Assembly: GCF_052857255.1 (NCBI RefSeq)
Contig: NC_135505.1
Span: 63,526,149-63,590,148 of the forward strand
DNA: 64,000 bases
Origin: Amblyomma americanum
Lineage: Eukaryota; Arthropoda; Arachnida; Ixodida; Ixodidae
Direction: 5' to 3'
The notes below the pieces were generated by a model, which had not been told where the DNA came from, did no database searches, and saw only the letters and a program-made list of their open reading frames with translations. Numbering within the stretch: the stretch's first letter is position 1; each line of letters opens with the position of its first letter. Shown one piece after another: positions 48,861 through 59,827 of the stretch. A program made the position numbers and the translations under genes.

Positions 48861-49391
48861 GCTGGCCTGAAAGACGTGGGTTCGATCCCGGCCGCAGCGG
48901 TCGAATTTCGATGGAGGCTCTACTCCGATGGAGGCGAAATTCTAGATACCCGCCGCGGTGGCTCAGTGGTTAGGGCGCTCGACTACTGATTCGGAGTTCC
49001 CGAGTTCGAACCCGACCGCGGCGGCTGCGTTTTTATGGAGGCAAAACGCTGAGGCGCCCGTGTTCTGGGCGATGTCAGTGCACGTAGATCCCCAGGTGGT
49101 CGAAATTATGCCGGAGCCCTCCACTACGGCACCTATTTCTGTTTCTTCTTTCACTCCCTCCTTCATCCATTCCCTTACGGCGCGGTTCAGGTGTCCAACG
49201 ATATATGAGACAGATACTGCGCCATTTCCTTTCCCCCAAAAAAACCAATTATATATAATTATAGAGGCCCGTGTACTGTGCGATGTCAGTGCACGTTAAA
49301 GAACCCCAGGTGGTCGAAATTTCCGGAGCCCTTCACTACGGCGTCCCTCATAGCCTGAGTGGATTTGGGACGCTAAACCCCTATAAACCAA
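48861..49391 (+). mobile_element. Outer SINE, split by a second SINE
   Basis: The left piece (48861-48946) has the B box GGGTTCGATCCC and 'atggaggc' blocks. The right piece (49257-49391) carries 'gcgatgtcagtgcacgtta' to 'cgctaaacccc'. A 14-bp target duplication ACCAGAAAATATGT flanks the whole (48847-48860 and 49392-49405). The left piece contains a short internal duplication of 'gatggaggc'. The A box is missing (5' truncated). Confidence 0.9.
48947..49256 (+). mobile_element. Ruka-like SINE inserted into another SINE
   Basis: It starts TACCCGCCGCGG with A box GGTGGCTCAGTGG and B box GAGTTCGAACCC near 49003-49013. Its target duplication is AATTCTAGA/AATTATAGA (48938-48946, 49257-49265), one mismatch. 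It closely matches the SINE at 44935-45250. Confidence 0.92.
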
Positions 49392-49405
49392 ACCAGAAAA
49401 TATGT

Positions 49406-50338
49406 AAGGAAGCTTGGGGGACCCGAACCGGAATACATACTTTGCCTGACGGTATATAATATTATTAATATTAATATTATTAATAATAATAGTAATCACA
49501 GATTTATTGATCGCAACGATGAATACTGGTTCACAAACTGTATCAAAAACACTGAAACCCATTGAAACCAAGGCCATCTTCTCAGCTCACACTTACCTAT
49601 GGTGGCTACAAACTCTTAGCTCTTTGATAATCGGAATTTCTATCATTTTACTGGATACGGTTGGGACGAAATTAGTTTATTGCAGTCAAATAACTGATCG
49701 AAAGAGAAGTAAAAGTTCCTGTCCTTGTTCCTGCTCACCCGCGTCTTCCTTAATTGCGTCAATATATCACTTCTAATCCAATGTGCAAAACACCAAGGCC
49801 AATCCCCAGCTCCCGGTATGCGCCGCACCACCTCACTTTAAAAACAACAGCCTGCTATCAAGCATCTCTCCGAGATCTACCAAAACGCTGTCAGTTCCTT
49901 TCGGCGAAGTTGCCGGCGATATATAAGACCAATGTTTGGGCAGTTTGTTCATAAAATAAAAATAATTGCCTGTTCTATTGGCATATATTTGGCTTTTCAC
50001 CTGTATTGTTATAAATAATATATTTTGATGCTCTGTGTACATTGGTACTAGTATTCCCCCGACTAAGGCACTTCGCAAGTTGGAGAAAACTTGTTAGAAT
50101 TCTACATTCTTTATGACAATTCAAACCATCATGACACATTTCATTTAGCTACATTTTTTTGTTAACGTCGTTATGTATCATTGTAAAATATCCAGTACGA
50201 TAAACATCAACTTTCATTTAACTATCTGCTCTTGGCTTGTTAGTGTATTTAAGCAACGACCGTTTTTCTAGTGCTGGCAATATTATCCTGCAAACTAGTA
50301 TTTGATGTAATAGAGTGATGACGCTAGAAAACCTGTTG
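49406..50338. other. Unassigned, AT-rich with short ATT repeats
   Basis: It contains a 'tattaat'-type run at 49453-49495. Nothing else is recognised. Part of it would be the 3' untranslated region of the GH18 gene on the minus strand. Confidence 0.35.
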
Positions 50339-51601
50339 TTACTGTGATCGTAACCTTGCGTGTTTACTGGACGCTTTGCACTCGCCTGCGACCGCGCGCA
50401 GTAGGGGGAATCTTGTAGCGCTGCATGTGGCCCGAAAGTCGTCGTCTTCGAGCGCCCACAGGCCGAAGCAGCGCACCCCATGCTTTCGTCGCGCGACACG
50501 CACGATCCCGGCCAGTTGGGCTCCGTCGTGGTATCCGACCCACACCGCTCCCCTTGAGGCCGTGGAGCCATAGTGGCCGGCTCGTGCTCGCGTCCAGTTC
50601 GCCGTGCACAGGTGGCGGTAGCCGAGGCTCCCGGCAAGATGACCAGCGCGGTCCCGGGATCCGCGACCTCGCGAAACTTTCCCGCGCAAAAATTTCAACC
50701 CCGCCAAAGGCAATATCATGCACGCCTTCCTGAACGCCTCGCGGCCAGTCTCCGATCGCACGGCCTTGGGAAACAGGGCGACGTCCTCTTCAGTGATCGG
50801 GAACTCCGTGCGCCGTAGGCCGTGGGAGCCGTACATGCGGAACAGTAGGAAGTCCGCCAGCACTACCAGACCTCGGACGTCAAACGCAGCGCGGCGTCGT
50901 CTCTGGTCGTGCGGCAACAAAACGGCGAGAAGCTGGTCGTCACCCATGGCACGCTTGACCCCGCTCACGAGTTCCGTCATGGCCTGCTGTTCCTCGCCGT
51001 TTGGCCAGTCGATAACAACACCGTCAAGGTTCTGCTCCTGGAGCCAGCTACGCACCTTAAGCCCAAAGTCCCGGGCTAGGTGGCGGTCAGAAGCTATGTC
51101 CAAGTAGGCGCGCCAATCTTGACGGGACTGTCCTACTAGAGCCAGGAGCTTGCTGGGCTGTCCAAACGCGGCAAACCGCTCGATTTTGCTTTGTTCCGAG
51201 TCCGTTAGGCGAATTGTGAACGTCGACGAGTCTATGCCGACAGCGCAGTAGACGAGATGAGTGCAGAGGCCGACAGGAATCTTAGATACATCGAAGCTTG
51301 CTGGAGCCGACTTGTTGAAGAAGCAGAAAAGGTGTTGCTGCTCTTCTGTGGTCCTCTGAGGCGCTTCGAACGAGGCTCGGGTCGTCAGGGTGGTGGAAGA
51401 CGCCTTTGACTGCGATGTGACTTCCACTTCGGCTCCCCTAACCGAGGCGGCGGATGCACACGGAGCTGCCTTCTGGTAGATGATTATTGGTTTTTGCTGT
51501 CCCGCGGTTCGCGCGTAGAAGAGCATTCCCAGCAGGCACATAGCGAACACAACGAACACGCAGAATGTTATGCGCGTCACGTACAACATTGTGTTGCCCA
51601 T
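50339..51601 (-). CDS. Membrane-anchored GH18 chitinase-like protein, catalytically dead
   Basis: A 420-residue frame begins at the first ATG after an in-frame stop. Upstream of it the frame stays open to a TAG near 51727 and ends in a plausible AG splice acceptor, so a longer spliced N-terminus is possible. Residues 5-32 form one hydrophobic segment, predicting a type II membrane or signal-anchor protein with the rest outside. The GH18 fold is seen from about residue 91 (HLFCFFNKS), with the strand-2 region THLVYCAVG at 114-122 and WVGYHDG at about 354-360 and LWALEDDDF at about 381-389. The GH18 signature DGxDxDxE appears as DGVVIDWP (193-200), so the second aspartate and the catalytic glutamate are lost. 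A chitin- or glycan-binding role without hydrolysis is inferred. Possible N-glycosylation sites are N96 and N335. Confidence 0.8.
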   Translation of the reverse strand: MGNTMLYVTRITFCVFVVFAMCLLGMLFYARTAGQQKPIIIYQKAAPCASAASVRGAEVEVTSQSKASSTTLTTRASFEAPQRTTEEQQHLFCFFNKSAPASFDVSKIPVGLCTHLVYCAVGIDSSTFTIRLTDSEQSKIERFAAFGQPSKLLALVGQSRQDWRAYLDIASDRHLARDFGLKVRSWLQEQNLDGVVIDWPNGEEQQAMTELVSGVKRAMGDDQLLAVLLPHDQRRRRAAFDVRGLVVLADFLLFRMYGSHGLRRTEFPITEEDVALFPKAVRSETGREAFRKACMILPLAGLKFLRGKVSRGRGSRDRAGHLAGSLGYRHLCTANWTRARAGHYGSTASRGAVWVGYHDGAQLAGIVRVARRKHGVRCFGLWALEDDDFRATCSATRFPLLRAVAGECKASSKHARLRSQ

Positions 51602-52231
51602 GTTGCTGTCTCCGGTCTGGTCCTCCCCGGCCGCCGGAGCGGCGGGACGCGGCGCGACGACTCGGGCCGAAGGCGCCACGGCTGCAGCTCCGGCAAGGGG
51701 CCTGTCACTTCTTCTTTGTCTCGCCTCTAAGTAAGTTAAGAGCGTGGCTTGGGTGTGATTTCATAGCATTCTTAACGTTTGTACGAAGGCAGCGCTACTA
51801 TTGACTTAGCTATTTACATATTTTGATAGCTACTCTGAGTCCGCCTCCCCCCCCCCCCCCCCCCAGAAAAAAAAAGACGTGTCACGAGGTTCTCAACAGA
51901 ATTTTATCCAGCTATGTTCCCCCGATTAAGCGTGTTTTGTGTCTCTTGTGTTCTTTTTTGGGCACACTGCTTTGTTTTTTACGCTTTATTTGTGCATTTT
52001 TTTCCACTGGTATGTAATGCCCGTAAAAGGCTATTGACATAAGGAAATAAAAGAAAATGTTGTAGGAGGCACATAAGCTCCGCCTTAAGGGTATCATACA
52101 ACAAGGTAATGGGTTTATTCCCATCTATGCAGAATTGGTCATTTTTTACGCAACACCACCCGGCGTCGGTTACCCTCCAGTTACCCTCCCCACCCCTTCC
52201 TCATGGGAAAATGCCCTGTCAAGCACGAGGC
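51602..52231. other. 5' side of GH18 gene and unassigned sequence
   Basis: The minus-strand frame of the GH18 protein continues open to about 51725. A poly-C run of about 18 bases lies at 51847-51864. No TATA box or other promoter is clear. Confidence 0.35.
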
Positions 52232-52440
52232 CGACTTTGCAGCACCGGCTTGTAGCGGCGCTGGCATCGCTAGCGGCGCTGATCAAGAAGATGAAGCTAG
52301 GAACGCGACCTGCTTCGTGCAGAACAGAAAGCAGAACGGTACGTGCCATTCAGCCAGAGGACATCATCATCGTCATCATCAGAATGCATTCGGCAACCAG
52401 CCTGGCCAGCAACCTCAACAGCCCACTCCACCGGCTACCG
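52232..52440 (+). repeat. Fragment repeated at the right window edge
   Basis: It aligns directly with 63885-64000: 'gtagcggcgctggcatcgc', 'aagatgaagc', 'cattcggcaacc', 'cctggccagcaa' in the same order. In one frame both read SGAGIAS...EDEA...QNR, so they may be part of a decayed LTR-element gag. The family is not known. Confidence 0.6.
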
Positions 52441-52451
52441 AGACTTTTTCA

Positions 52452-53065
52452 ATTCAATTTATTTCAAGTTATTTCGCATTTTTTACACAAGTACAAAAAT
52501 GCGAGGGCAAGCAACAAAAAGTTGCTGATTAGCAACTTTACGAAGGTTGCTGCCCTTATATTTGACAGGTTGAAGGGAGCTAACATATAGCTTCCCTTTA
52601 AACAATTAAAGGTGCTTGGAATAAAATCAGAGATCACTTATACGTATGTTGTAGACATTCTCATTGGACAAAATCAAGCTCACACATTACAAGCAATAAG
52701 ACAACAAATAACACTATTGGACATACATTGGTGCATATTTTACACACTGCAATGCTATTCAAGCACTTCGCATGTCATGTTACTATAACACACATAATAA
52801 GAAACGCGTCTTGTTTATTTTGCTGTAACCTCAAAGCTGAAAGAAAATAAACAAAATTATATAAGACTTGATACAATGAAATGTAAAGGAAACCAAATAA
52901 AGCCACCACTAGACGAAGGACACAGAAAGGATCGATACAATCACAACAAATTGTCATTGAGGACCGGAAGTTAATTACATTGCTAGGCTAAGTTGCAGGA
53001 TTTGTTCTAGAAATAAGATATTTTTTTCCAGTGTCTTCTTGAGATACAATTTATATCTAGATTTA
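52452..53065 (-). mobile_element. CR1-type LINE, 3' untranslated part
   Basis: On the minus strand it is the downstream continuation of the CR1 element at 58316-61920, from which it is separated by an inserted I element. It ends at 52452 with AATAAATTGAATTGAA. The final 15 bases at its upstream side (53051-53065) are the target duplication of the insertion. Confidence 0.75.
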
Positions 53066-54940
53066 ACTGATCCTTGGGGTGTGCCTTTGCATGGTGTGGA
53101 GAAAAGATCGCTTCTTAGCTCTCCCAGACCGACCGTTGCAGTTCTGTCGCTTAAGAAGGCCTTGGTGTAGTTATGAACCCTTCTTCAGCAATTGGTATTG
53201 TTGATGCCTTCCATAATGGCCACGTTGCTGACGTTGACAAAGGCTCCTTTGATGTCTAGGGCCATGACCACGTTTTCTCCAGCCCTAGGCATTGTGGTAA
53301 GGACCTCCTCTCTGAGTTGTAGCAGTATGTCCTGAGTGGATAGATTAGCTCTGAAGCCGAAAATGCTGTCTGGGTATAGCCTTTCACTCTCTAGGTGTGT
53401 TTGGATTCTTTTGGTGATTATCCTTTCGTAAAGCTTGCCTAGACACGATGTTAGAGAGATCGGCCTTAGGTTCTCGATCGACAGCTTTTTGTCTGGTTTC
53501 GGTATCATGACCACCACTGCGTGCTTCCAATCTGCTGGTACTACGCCCTCCTGCCAAAGCTTGTTGAGGTACACGACTAGTTGGTCTATGGCTTTGTCGC
53601 TGAGGTTTCTGAATAGCGGGTTGCTGATCTTATCTGCCCCCGCTGCCGTGTTCTTGTTGGCGGACCTCATCGCTTTAATCACTTCCTGCCTGGTGAAGGT
53701 CCTATCCATGTTCGCATGCACTTCGCCTCTGCATTCCTCCTTGTAGCTTTATACCTGTTCCTTCCCAAAGCATTTGTTCCGGACCTCTTCTAGTAGCTGT
53801 TCTTCAGTGCCGCTATACTGATGCACTAGCCTTTGTATTGATTTGTTGTTTTCCGCTTTGCTTTGTGTTGGATCCGTGAGAGCTTTGAGTATCTGCCACG
53901 TCCTGGCTGTACCGAGCGTGCCGTTCAGCGAGTTGCTAAACTGTTTCCAGCCCTGTCTTGCCAGTTGTGCTGCATACTGTTCTGCCCGGTCAATTACCTC
54001 AGCGATCTTTCTCTTGAGCTTCCTATTTAGCTTCTGCCTTTTCCAGCGCTTGGTGAGCCCGCGTCTTGCCTCCCACACAGCCCGAGGAGTCTTTTATCCA
54101 CTTCCGGTGCCTTCTCCGTCCTATCCACTTCCTTCGTATGTGCCTCTTGTATGCGCCTGAGTTTTTGGCTCCACTCCTCGGCGGATCTGATGTCGCCCTC
54201 CAGCTGTGCGCAGTGCGCCCTAAAGGCATCCCAGTCCGTGGTTCGTGCCATGCCGATTTTTCTTTTGACGCCCTTGGCTACCATGCTTGTCCTAATTGTG
54301 AAGTGGTCGCTTCCTAGTTTTTCGTGTAGATTTTGCCACTCCACTTGACTGCTTCCTCTCACGAAGGTTAGATCCGGGCTCGTATCTGGACTCACGCTGT
54401 TGCCTTGCCTGGTTGGCTGACTTTCGTCAATCAGAGAAGCTCGCATCCCGTGTTCTCTGCCGCCGTGCATATGCCGCGTCCCTTCTTGTCATCTCTAGGG
54501 TATCCCCATCTTGGACTTTTTGCGTTGAAGTCGCCTGCTATGACCAGGTTGTTATGACCTGCGATTTTCTTCGCTTCCGCAAAGAGCCTAATGAAATCGC
54601 CATTTGTTTGCCTTGGCGGGCTATACAGGCTAACTACGAAGGTGCTTTTGGCTTTCGTTTTCTTCTTAAGAATTATCTCGGTTATTACATGATCTATCTG
54701 TGTGTCTTCTATCTGTTTGTGTTCCATTGCCACCAGCCTCTTGCTGATTAGCGTGGCGGTGCGACTACCCTCCTGACATGTGTAACCCCTGAGTGTCGGG
54801 GTGTTGTTTGTTTCTGCTAGTAAGACTAAATCTGGTGGGGTTCCTCTAGAATATATTAATTGCTGCAGGAGACCTTGCTTGCGTGAATATCCCCTGCAGT
54901 TCCATTGCCATATGTCTAGTTGCTGGCGTCGTTCTGCCAT
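53066..54940 (-). pseudogene. I-type ORF2, endonuclease and N-terminal RT (inverted part)
   Basis: The frame from the ATG at 54940 gives an AP endonuclease: WQWNCRGY, LAETNN, VSLYSPP, VIAGDFNAKS. After a frameshift near 54450 it continues with GSDHFTIRT (54470-54027). Further shifts lead to 54078-53749 and then the RT region 53721-53185. RT blocks are AAGADKI, NLRPISLTSCLGKLYERI and MALDIKGAF. After one more shift the frame reads TKAFLSDRTATVG to GTPQGSV at about 53068, where the inversion break falls. It overlaps the ORF1 end by about 25 nt. At least three frameshifts make it inactive. Confidence 0.85.
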
Positions 54941-56585
54941 ATTTGGTTAGCATTGCTCGTACTGGGGGCTTCGGTGCTGAACATGCGCTCGTTGAAGAGC
55001 CTGTCCCAGGCATCATTAACTGTTCTTTGTGTAGTTTGACTCTCTATGTTTTTTCTAAAGCTTTGCTCTTGCATAGTCGCTTTCTGCTGTGTTTGTTGCA
55101 TTTCGTGGTGCATTCCCTGCATTTCGTTGTGCATTTCCTGCATAAGTTTCATTATCGGGTTACGTGTTCCTGTGTTTTGCTGTGTGTTTTCTTCCACCTG
55201 GGTTGGTGGTGTGGGGGCTCTTATTGGCACGAAACCTGCCCTGTTCTCTTGTTTTTCCCCAATTATTTCGTTTAGTTGCTTTCTTAGCTGCCTCATCTCA
55301 TCGCGACACTGCTCCAGCTCGCGTTTAAGGCTGGCGTTCTCATCCAATAATCTTTGGTTTTGTGTGTTTTGTGTATTGTTTATGTTGGAGTGCGGAGCAA
55401 AGAGCGATTTGGGAGACCATCTCGCCAGCTCACCTGTGTGCCGCTGCCATTTCTCTTCTTTTTTTGCTGCTCCGGCTGCTGCTGATGCTTGCTCGTGCTG
55501 CCCAAGGGTAGGAAGGACTCGTCTCGGTCTTTCCGCTGGTTTTGGTTCCAGTTTCGGCGGCGGCTGCGGCTCCGTGACTTGCTTCGGTCCGGATCTCTGC
55601 TCTCGTCTCCGAACCATCTTGGTCTTCTTCCCCGGCTGCGGCTTCGACTACGTCGATTCTGTTGTTGCGGTCCCCATCGCAGCTCACTCGCTGGTTTCAG
55701 GCGCTGTTTACAGTCCTTTGTGCCCGCCGCGTGGTCGCCTCCACACAACATGCATTTAGGCGTGCACTGGTGTGCTTCCGCTGGGTTTTGGCACCCGCAC
55801 TGTCTGCAGGTCCTGGTTTCTGGGTTCGGGCAAACGTCCATCCGGTGTCCTTATTGGCCACAGGTGTAACACACTTGCCTCGTTGGCTGGTATAAGTAGC
55901 ACCACATTTCCCCGCCGTGATATATCACTTGTTTCGGGAGGGTAGTGCCGTCGAAGGTGATGATGGCTGTGCTTGAGCCGCCTAGCATTCTGGCCGCCAG
56001 GATCTTCACCCCTTGCTTGCGTAGTCTAAGGCTGGCTTTAAGTTCTTCTGGAGTTGTTCCAGGGTCCACTCCATTGATGACACCGCGTATTGTGTCCTCT
56101 GGTGCTGCTAAGTGGGCGTTGACCGCGTAGCTCTTGTCTCCGAACTTTAGCTGCGTGATGTTCCTGATCGTCCGGGCCACCTCTTCGTTATCAGTGCTGA
56201 CGATTGTAATATTGGATCCATTGCGTAGCCGTACGATGAAGTCCCCGGTCTTGCAACCGTGCCCGGTGGCTTCCGCCGCGGATCGTGCTACTTGGTGTGT
56301 CTGCAGATCTTTAACTGCGAGTCCCCTCGGTCGGAAAACTACCTTTTGGTCATCCTTGGGGAGTGGCGGTAGCCTCCTCCTCGGCGCTCCTCCTTTCTCA
56401 TTCTTCCATGGCGCTGCTGGCGTCCCATCTGTTGTTGCCGCCTTGTCTAGGCAAGATTCGTTCCCTTGGTCCGTGTTCCCTAGAGCCTGTTGTTTATCCT
56501 TTCTGCGTTGCTGCCTTCTCTGCATCTTTGGTCCAACGACCACCCAATCTAGTGCGGTTTCGCCGTTGCCAACAATCCTATTCAA
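54916..56585 (-). pseudogene. I-type ORF1 (Gag-like, zinc knuckles and coiled coil)
   Basis: The frame 56585-55851 is followed by 55841-55380 in phase, with one TAA in between that falls inside the first zinc knuckle (CYTCGQ, stop, GHRMDVC). Two more Cys-His clusters follow: CRQCGC with HQC, and CMLCGGDHAAGTKDC. An Arg/Ser-rich stretch leads to a frameshift. The frame 55617-54916 then gives a coiled-coil segment (LLDENASLKRELEQ) and a Gln/Met-rich end. The frame stays open to the inversion junction near 56580 without a clear start codon. Confidence 0.8.
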
Positions 56586-56589
56586 CGTG

Positions 56590-57881
56590 GCGATGATCGG
56601 GCTGGCAAGACAACTGGAAAGAATACCGGGAATTCAACACGCGATGTCACAGTATGGGCTATACAAGGCCCGCTCGGGGAGAAACACGACAGGCTACAGG
56701 AAGCGGTATCCTGTGTGGAGAACTACACCAGGGAAAGAGGTCTCAAATGCTCGACCGAGAAGTCAGAGCTTCTGAGGGTCGGAAGGCACCCCACCAAGGC
56801 AGACCTAAAAGTCCGTCTAGAGGGGCAGAAAATCCCAGAAAAGCACATGATAAGGGTGCTGGGTACGTGGCTGCAAAGGAGTGGGAAGTACAGCTACACC
56901 ATTAGCCTAATAAGTAAAGCAGCAGAGCAGGTAGGACGAATGATCAGCAGGGTCTTACACACTAGATATGGCATGAATGAAGAGGACACACTCAGACTCG
57001 TTAACAGCCTGATAGTCAGCCGTGTCACATACTCCTTGCCCTACCAAGTGACAACGAAGACAGACAGGGAGCAGATAGATGTAATCCTGAGGAAGGCACA
57101 CAAGATCGCTCTCCATCTACCCAGGAATACATCAAACGAAAAATTCCTCCAACTAGGAATCAGCAACGCCTTTTACGAACTGGGAGAAGCCCTGCTCAGA
57201 GCGCAAACTATGAGACTCCGAGGCACGCCAACAGGCCGGGCGCTACTGAAAAGGATAAGGGTGGATACACAAGGTCACATGAACTGGTACCAGGACGTCC
57301 CAGACGGAATCAGGGGAATACTTAGGGTAGCCCCCGTGCCTAGGAATATGGTTCCGAACCTGCACGAGGGCAGACGGAAAGCGAGAGCCGAGTATGTGGA
57401 ACGGGGACTGGCCCAACTGGAAAGCACAGTATATACGGATGCGTCACTGTACCTAACCGGGAGGAAACGCATGGCCGCAGCGGTGGTGGTCAATCACAAG
57501 GGAGGCCTGGTTACATGCGCAGCAGCCGTGGTTGCGGACGCAACAGAGGCTGAGGAGATCGCCATAGCCTTGGCGGTAGCTAATGGGTCCAGGGAAAACA
57601 TATCCCAAAATATACTTACTGATTCGAAGGAGGCATGCAGAAACTACATTAGAGGAAGAATAGGTAGAGTGGCCCTAAACATACTCAGAAAGGTTAAATG
57701 CTTGGATAGAAAACACATACGCAAACTGATATGGATACCCGGGCACGCAGGCGTTAAGGGGAATGAGAAGGCGGATGGCCTCGCTCGCGAGTTGATTTTC
57801 CGAGCGGGCAACCGGACGACTTCTACACCCAGGCCTGCGACGGGGGGTACGAGGAGCACCTGGGCTTATACAATGGCATGA
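56590..57881 (+). pseudogene. I-type ORF2 C-terminal RT and RNase H (forward part)
   Basis: It begins in FNVAMIGLARQLERIPGI. Near 56645 the sequence jumps from HAM to TVWA, and the YADD active site is missing with a change of frame, fitting a short deletion. From 56715 the frame is open for 388 codons through the RT thumb to RNase H. RNase H residues are D242 in VYTDAS, E278/E280 in ATEAEE, D303 in LTDS and D354 in KAD, with WIPGHAGVKGNE at 340-351. The frame shifts near 57800, and a Cys-His cluster (LYHITWEC) appears near 58040-58065. RNase H itself is intact. Confidence 0.88.
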
Positions 57882-58372
57882 GATATAGGTACCTACCGCC
57901 ACACAGGGCGCTAACATAGGAGGAGGCGACCGGGTGGCGCAGGCTGCAGACGGGTGTTTTTCCCAACCTACACCTACTGAACAAGATGTTTCCAACACAG
58001 TACAGAGCCGCATGCCCTTGATGCTGGGCGGTGCCGACACTCTACCACATCACGTGGGAGTGTGAGCGAAACAGAACATTCCACCAACACGAACACCCGA
58101 GTGCGGAGCAATGGGAAAGCCGGCTCGTCAGCAGCGAGCTCACAGTCCAAAGGACCCTGGTGCAACACGCTTGTGAGGCAACGCGGCTCAGCGGAGCCCA
58201 GGAATAGCGGCCTGACCTTGCGAGGACAGGACCTGGGACCGCCTGAGACGAGGACTACGCGGGTCCTGCAGCCGCGAATTCCTTAAAAGATCCAATAAAG
58301 TTTGCTTACCTTACCTTATATGTAGATTTACATCCTGTAAATAATTTAACAGTTTTTAAAGACGACTTGCCA

Positions 58373-59824
58373 TCATCTTGCACCTTGCTTCGTTCTAGAA
58401 AATGGCAGCGTCCAACTGTTTCTGTGTCTGATGTCGTAGGAAAGTTGCGATGTTTTTGTCAGGTCGCACAGTGTGAGGAAGTAGTTGAGATAATTTTTCA
58501 AGCTGTGTTTGTATTTTAGCAAAAGGTTGAATTCGTAGATATGCTTGACAGGAAGAATATCAAGAAGTGGAAATAATTCGCTTGTGTGGGCGTCGTACGA
58601 AACGTTTGCGATGTGACGGATAGCTCTTTTTTGCATAAGAAATAGTTTGTGAATCTTCTTTTGGGATGTTGTGCCCCATACAAGGCTGCAGTAATTTTGA
58701 TGAGGGGAGAATAGGGCGTTATACAATAAAACTTTAATCCTTGGAGGAATAGTGTAGCGAAGTCGAGATAGTATACCGCAAGTCTTCGCGAGGCTTGTAC
58801 TTATCCGGTCTACATGAGCATCCCAGGTTGAGTGTTCATTAAAGATTACTCCCAAGGTTTTTATCTCTATGACAAGGTATAGCCTATCATTTCCAAGGTA
58901 TAAGTTTATGTCAAAGTTTACAGGCTTTTGTTATGGTGCAAATAAAATGGCCTTTGTTTTTGATGTTTTAATTTTTAGCGAGTTAGTCGCACTCCAATCA
59001 GGCAACAAAGCGAGCGTATTATTGGCTAAATGCCCAAGTTGTACGATTTTATCTGACTGTAGAAATATACTTGTGTCATCTGCGTAAACTATGAAATGTG
59101 CGCTGATACTGATGTTAATTATATTGTTTACATATAAGTTAAACAATACCCGCCCTAAAATACTACCTTGCGGGACACCAACTGTTATGCCTTGCAGAGA
59201 TGACAGCTCTTCACCAATGGAAATGCACTCTTTCCGATGCTGTAAGTATGATTTCAAAAATGACAGAGGAACGCCGTGAAATCCATAGTGCTGCAAATTA
59301 GTGAACAATGTGGAGTGGTCTATACTATCGAAAGCTTTCGAAAAGCCTACAAATAAGCCTAGGGTTAATTTCTTCTCGAAACCATTCAATAATAATTCCT
59401 TTTCAGTGAGCAGAGCCAACTCAGTTGACATTCCTTTACTGAATCCAAACTGCTGTGGTGATATAATTTAATAATTTTCGCAGAACGCAGTGACACGTTT
59501 ACAAATAATTTTTTCTAGTCCCTTTGATATGATAGGCAGAACCGACAGGGGGCGAAAGTTCAAGAGCTCATTTTTATTCCCTGATTTAAAAAGAACTGTT
59601 ACTTTGGCGCGCTGCATAGTTTCGGGAAAGATTCCCGTAGAGAGGCAAACATTAATTATATGCGTAAGTGCTGGAAACAAGAGATCTAGAACAAATTTTA
59701 TCAGCCTAATCTGGAGGTCGTCTATATCACGTGCCTTGCTATTCCTAAGCGACATGAAAACCGAATGAACCTCTTCTGGAGTTGCGGGGAAAAAAACAGC
59801 GGTAATCACACTCGGATCACCCAA
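58373..59824 (-). pseudogene. CR1 reverse transcriptase, frameshifted
   Basis: Frame 59824-59468 has the RT N-terminus (AKVTVLFKSGNKNELLNFRPLSVLP). Frame 59431-58931 has LFVGFSKAFDSIDH (motif A, D changed to G in the first position), GVPQGSILG, and YADD at 59075-59086. Frame 58855-58373 has the thumb (GVIFNEHSTWDAHV, then YCSLVWG). The order is that of one RT gene broken in two places. Confidence 0.85.
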
Positions 59825-59827
59825 ATA

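Larger units (their letters stand above)
53066..58315. mobile_element. I-type LINE with 5' inversion (twin-primed insertion)
   Basis: The left part (53066 to about 56580) reads on the minus strand: ORF1, endonuclease, RT up to GTPQGSV. The right part (about 56580-58315) reads on the plus strand: RT from LFNVAMIGLAR, RNase H, Cys-His cluster, AATAAA and a TTACC tail. Together they make one element with at most a few residues lost at the break. TTATATCTAGATTTA (53051-53065) and TTATATGTAGATTTA (58316-58330) flank the whole. Confidence 0.92.

Noticed and set aside
51841..51870. Poly-C run as a functional signal
   Set aside because: Simple homopolymer with an adjacent poly-A; possibly a polymerase slippage site or assembly artefact, no sign of function.
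55046..55759. 237-codon plus-strand ORF rich in Cys and Ser
   Set aside because: It is antisense to the I-type ORF1 coiled-coil and zinc-knuckle region; no independent support.
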